Assembly (NCBI RefSeq): GCF_009848495.1
Contig: NZ_WWEP01000014.1
Coordinates: 1-64,000 of the forward strand
Direction: 5' to 3'
DNA length: 64,000 bases
Origin: Flavobacterium sp. MK4S-17
GTDB lineage: Bacteria > Bacteroidota > Bacteroidia > Flavobacteriales > Flavobacteriaceae
A model generated the notes under the pieces. That model made no database searches. It was not told the DNA's origin and saw nothing but the letters and a program-made list of their open reading frames with translations. This document shows positions 61,294 through 64,000 of the stretch, one piece after another; the first letter of the stretch is position 1, and every line of letters begins with the position of its first letter. Both the position numbers and the translations under genes were made by a program.

Positions 61294-61307
61294 CAAACTT
61301 AAGTTTG
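61294..61307 (+). promoter_or_regulatory. Promoter with a 14-bp palindrome before tatD
   Basis: CAAACTTAAGTTTG is a perfect palindrome containing the -7 match TAAGTTTG (61300-61307), with TTTG at 61279-61282 as a possible -33 box. GTTTGTATA occurs at 61282-61290 and again at 61303-61311, 21 bases apart. The ATG follows at 61314. The palindrome could be an operator, but it might also be chance overlap of AT-rich elements. Confidence 0.4.
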
Positions 61308-61313
61308 TATATA

Positions 61314-61967
61314 ATGTTTTATAACCTGCATACCCATACTGCAACACATGACAGCAATATTCTGGGAGTTGTAAACCGTTACCCAACAGAGGATGTTGAT
61401 GTACCTTTTTTTTCTACCGGGATACACCCGTGGTATATTGAACAGGATAAAACTGAAAAACATCTTGCTGTAATTGAAGAACGCCTTTTAATGGATAACT
61501 GCCTTGCTATAGGCGAATGCGGGCTCGATAAACGCATTGAAATTCCATTAAGTATACAAATACCTGTTTTCGAAAAACAACTGCTATTGGCAAAAAAATA
61601 TCAAAAACCTGTAATTTTGCACATTGTTGCTGCTTTTCAGGAACTGGTGGAAATAAAAAAGAGTGTAGTGCCGGGTGTACCTTTGGTAATTCACGGATTT
61701 TCTAAAAATATACAAACGGCACAGCAATTGCTGGATAATGGCTTTTACCTGTCCTTTGGTAAATATTTATTAAGGAACCCGGAATTGTCTGGTGTATTGG
61801 CAAAAGTACCGCAGGAGCGTTTTTTTCTTGAAACTGATACAATTGAAGAAGGCATACAGCAGGTTTATGAAAAAGCGGCTTTGGCACGCAATATTGATAT
61901 AGAAGATTTAAAACATAGTATAAGCACAAATTTTAAAACCGTTTTTAAAAATGGCAGAATGGACTGA
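61314..61967 (+). CDS. TatD family hydrolase (short form)
   Basis: 217-aa metal-dependent hydrolase. ATG 61314 gives MFYNLHTHTATHDS with the HxH metal site; an in-frame GTG 69 bases upstream would add a non-homologous piece spanning the promoter. Other ligands: Glu in AIGECGLDKR (~66), His in VILHIVAAFQE (~103), His in VIHGFSKN (~126) and Asp in FLETDT (~172). TatD proteins are exonucleases acting on DNA/RNA. At about 40 residues shorter than typical TatD, this belongs to a compact group common in Bacteroidota. The last 17 bases overlap tcdA. Confidence 0.85.
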   Translation: MFYNLHTHTATHDSNILGVVNRYPTEDVDVPFFSTGIHPWYIEQDKTEKHLAVIEERLLMDNCLAIGECGLDKRIEIPLSIQIPVFEKQLLLAKKYQKPVILHIVAAFQELVEIKKSVVPGVPLVIHGFSKNIQTAQQLLDNGFYLSFGKYLLRNPELSGVLAKVPQERFFLETDTIEEGIQQVYEKAALARNIDIEDLKHSISTNFKTVFKNGRMD

Positions 61968-62667
61968 AAGGGCTGAACTTTTATTTAAGGAACAGGGATT
62001 GCAAAATTTAAAAAACTCCCATGTGCTCATTGTGGGCATGGGAGGCGTAGGCTCTTTTGCTGCCGAGTTTATTGCAAGGGCAGGAGTGGGGAAAATGACT
62101 ATTGTAGATGGTGATGTTGTTGATATTACCAATATAAACAGGCAGTTGCCCGCTTTGCACTCTACAGTTGGCAAACCAAAAGTTGATATAGTGGGCGACA
62201 GGCTTATGGATATTAACCCGGAACTTAAACTGATAAAGCTGAAGGAGTTTCTTTCGCCGGAAAGGGCTTATGAACTGGTAACAGAAGATTATGATTATGT
62301 AATGGACTGTATTGACAGTATTACACCCAAGCTTAACCTTATTATGGCTTCAAGGCGTAAAAAGATTAAGATTATAAGCAATATGGGAGCCGGCGGTAAA
62401 TATGAAGCCTCTAAAGTAAAAGTGGCTGATATCAGTAAAACGGAATACTGCCCGTTGGCAAAAACTATACGCAAGCGTTTAAGGAAGGAAGGAATATCCA
62501 AAGGGGTAAAAGTGGTTTACTCTGTTGAAGCGCCGGATGAAACCAGCTTAAAGATGACTGACGGCACCAACTTCAAAAAGTCTTTTTACGGAACCAATAG
62601 CTGGATGCCGGCACTATTTGGGCTGCATGCCGCCGAAACTGTAGTGAAATATCTTTTAAAGAAATAG
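61951..62667 (+). CDS. tcdA: tRNA threonylcarbamoyladenosine dehydratase TcdA
   Basis: 238-aa E1-like enzyme that cyclises t6A to ct6A at position 37 of tRNA using ATP. WTERAELLFKEQGLQNLKNSHVLIVGMGGVGSFAAE is the ThiF/MoeB/TcdA Rossmann start with nucleotide loop GMGGVGS (~29-35). DVVDITNINRQLPAL and VMDCIDSITPK follow, and C-terminal SWMPALFGLHAAETVV is TcdA-typical. It overlaps the end of tatD by 17 bases. Together with TsaC (49161-49733) it belongs to the same tRNA modification pathway, though the genes are apart. Confidence 0.92.
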   Translation: MAEWTERAELLFKEQGLQNLKNSHVLIVGMGGVGSFAAEFIARAGVGKMTIVDGDVVDITNINRQLPALHSTVGKPKVDIVGDRLMDINPELKLIKLKEFLSPERAYELVTEDYDYVMDCIDSITPKLNLIMASRRKKIKIISNMGAGGKYEASKVKVADISKTEYCPLAKTIRKRLRKEGISKGVKVVYSVEAPDETSLKMTDGTNFKKSFYGTNSWMPALFGLHAAETVVKYLLKK

Positions 62668-62673
62668 CCGCTA

Positions 62674-63831
62674 TTAGGGAGTTTCCCGGTTTTCGGGCAT
62701 ATTTCCGTTTTCGGATGAAGGGCGGGGGCGGTTTATAGGATAGGCAGGCGGAGCAGTTGTTTTGGCTGTACTCCCTGCTGTGTTATTAATAGATTGCCCA
62801 GCCTCATTTAAAACAGGCGCAGGCTTGCCAATGGGAATGTAAATATCGGTAACCCATTGTGATGGCTTTTTTGTTTGCTGCATGCCTGTACTGTAAACTT
62901 CAACATAGCTTCCGGAAGTATTTTCAGGCAGGTTATTTTTCCTAATATGTGCATATGCTGCGTTCCAAGCCTCTTTGAGATGAGAATAATCGCCCTTTAG
63001 GGTAGTCTTCAGCGCATTAAAGCTTTCCAGTTTGCCACCTTCAAACTCACTGCCCGGTGAGGTGAAAATTTCCTCTTTAATAGGCACACATACGGCAAAC
63101 TTTGTAAAACCTTTTATAGAATCATGCTTTTTATAAAGGATAAACGGCGCGCCGTTTGTAGCAATTTTATTCTCTTTTACAAAATTGAGCAGCTTAGGGA
63201 ACAGGTTAAATATCTTTCTGTTTAATCCTTCAACAGTAATAGAATCGGTATGCCCCAAATAAAAGACAGCATTTTTCTTTACCATACCCTTTACATCAAT
63301 GGTATATGTGCTCAATTCATTTACCAGATAGTCATTCAGGTTGTCCAGGCTGTTCTGTAATCCTGTTTCAGTCTGGTTTTTAATATCACCATTTAAAACG
63401 GAATAAGCTTTTTCAATGAATGACAGCCTGCCTTTTACCCTTACCGTAACTTTTGTACCATTAAGAGTGTCTTTAAATTTCCAGAAAATATCTGAATCAA
63501 GCCCATTGTTATGCGCTTTTTGAATTATGGAATCATTACCTACTGTTTTTATGGTATGAAGTTTTCCTTCAGTATCTGCCGACTTCCAGGTAAGCTGTGT
63601 TTTGCCTGCATTTTCTGAAAAAGTATAAACCGTTGTTGTATCTGTTTCGGGGAATAACGCCACACTTTCCCAGTTCCTATAGTCGTTTACAAAATTATAA
63701 AGTACATTTTTTGGAGCTTTAATATACTGTTCCCTTACTATGTTATATTTGCCGTCCTGTGTGGCTATAAATACAGTTAATGCAACGGCTGCAAGCAGCA
63801 ATAGCAGGAATATATACTTTACAATTTTCAT
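62674..63831 (-). CDS. Membrane-anchored SRPBCC domain protein with GyrI-like C-terminal domain
   Basis: 385-aa protein with one N-terminal membrane segment (VKYIFLLLLLAAVALTVFIA). Residues ~28-170 form an SRPBCC/polyketide-cyclase-like fold (YNIVREQYIKAPKNVLYNFVNDYRNWESVALF). Residues ~185-330 resemble the GyrI-like small-molecule-binding domain (APFILYKKHDS, FAVCVPIKEE, GGKLESFNALKTTLKGDYSHLKEAWNAAYAHI, YVEVYSTG). The final ~50 residues are Pro/Thr/Asn-rich and disordered. Soluble forms of this domain pair are common; here it sits at the membrane, probably with the domains outside the cytoplasm. Ligand unknown. Convergent with tcdA, six bases between stops. Confidence 0.8.
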   Translation of the reverse strand: MKIVKYIFLLLLLAAVALTVFIATQDGKYNIVREQYIKAPKNVLYNFVNDYRNWESVALFPETDTTTVYTFSENAGKTQLTWKSADTEGKLHTIKTVGNDSIIQKAHNNGLDSDIFWKFKDTLNGTKVTVRVKGRLSFIEKAYSVLNGDIKNQTETGLQNSLDNLNDYLVNELSTYTIDVKGMVKKNAVFYLGHTDSITVEGLNRKIFNLFPKLLNFVKENKIATNGAPFILYKKHDSIKGFTKFAVCVPIKEEIFTSPGSEFEGGKLESFNALKTTLKGDYSHLKEAWNAAYAHIRKNNLPENTSGSYVEVYSTGMQQTKKPSQWVTDIYIPIGKPAPVLNEAGQSINNTAGSTAKTTAPPAYPINRPRPSSENGNMPENRETP

Positions 63832-63891
63832 GCAGGCTGGGTTTAATGGTAGCGTAAAATTATAAATATTTCCTGTAAGTTACTAAAAAAT

Positions 63892-63916
63892 AAAAAGCCC
63901 CCTGCGGGGCTTAACT
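63892..63916 (-). terminator. Terminator of the gene at the window end
   Basis: AAGCCCC and GGGGCTT form a 7-bp stem around CTGC; on the reverse strand the stem runs into a T run. It lies six bases past the stop codon of the partial gene. Confidence 0.75.
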
Positions 63917-63921
63917 TTTAT

Positions 63922-64000
63922 TTAGTGGTCGCAATCCAAAAAGTTTTCGGGAAAGGGCGACAGGCTCACTTTATCAACCAGTATGTATATGTCTTCTTCC
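63922..64000 (-). CDS. C-terminal end of an unidentified protein (partial)
   Basis: The reverse strand reads 25 codons and a TAA stop: EEDIYILVDKVSLSPFPENF, then LDCDH. The rest lies beyond the window. The YILVDKVSL pattern resembles the last strands of jelly-roll carbohydrate-binding or discoidin-like domains that end many flavobacterial secreted proteins, but this is too short to name. A terminator follows directly, which supports a real gene end. Confidence 0.5.
   Translation of the reverse strand, partial: EEDIYILVDKVSLSPFPENFLDCDH

Noticed and set aside
61245-61313. GTG start 69 bases upstream of tatD
   Set aside because: It spans the promoter and palindrome; the HxH motif starts immediately after ATG 61314.
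1-64000. CRISPR array, prophage, integron or insertion sequence
   Set aside because: No regularly spaced repeats, transposase, integrase or phage structural genes are visible in the window.

Overview
The window looks like chromosomal DNA of a Flavobacteriaceae bacterium, most likely Flavobacterium or a close relative. Four lines of evidence support this. It encodes type IX secretion parts (PorQ) and several large secreted proteins with the gliding-motility type C-terminal (CHU_C, type B) sorting domain. Promoters repeatedly show the Bacteroidota -7 element TAnnTTTG, often only a few bases from the start codon. The DNA is AT-rich with very AT-rich gaps. Carotenoid genes, malate:quinone oxidoreductase, a 2TM-domain/LytTR locus and a TonB receptor complete the picture. 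I see no insertion sequence, prophage, CRISPR array or complete tRNA.

Layout. 1-80: the 3' end of a 5S rRNA (end of an rRNA operon) and its terminator. 81-8138: an AT-rich gap, a 1,087-aa secreted adhesin-like protein, a DUF4268 protein, a Nudix hydrolase, an acyltransferase, an Atg22-like MFS transporter and a lipoprotein. 8331-16059: housekeeping genes lon, porQ, cmk, a nucleoside transporter and rpsA. 16213-19951: a carotenoid operon (MerR/B12 regulator, crtI, crtB, crtZ) facing typA. 21997-28431: three consecutive secreted type-B-sorted proteins. 28448-35555: an ABC exporter, a POTRA-like/barrel outer-membrane protein, a nucleoid-associated protein and small genes.

35682-43430 is the most interesting part. 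A TonB-dependent receptor gene broken by a frameshift and an operon (TPR-like protein, LytS-type histidine kinase fused to a 2TM module, three more 2TM proteins, LytTR regulator) carry the same promoter layout. In each, two 9-bp LytTR-type direct repeats lie 12 bp apart, followed at identical spacing by the same 11-bp core promoter. I infer that the LytTR regulator controls its own operon and the receptor.

43503-49733: a GH2 glycosidase, CsbD, heme A synthase, CCA-adding enzyme and TsaC. 49739-57493: a surface-polysaccharide/LPS block (sugar aminotransferase, two GT4, a TupA-like ATP-grasp protein, a Kdo/LPS-kinase-like protein, a GT2, and a GT2-GT9 fusion). 57503-63831: dapD, a methyltransferase, ruvX, mqo, a short TatD, tcdA and a membrane-anchored SRPBCC/GyrI-like protein. 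The last bases hold the 3' end of an unidentified reverse-strand gene.
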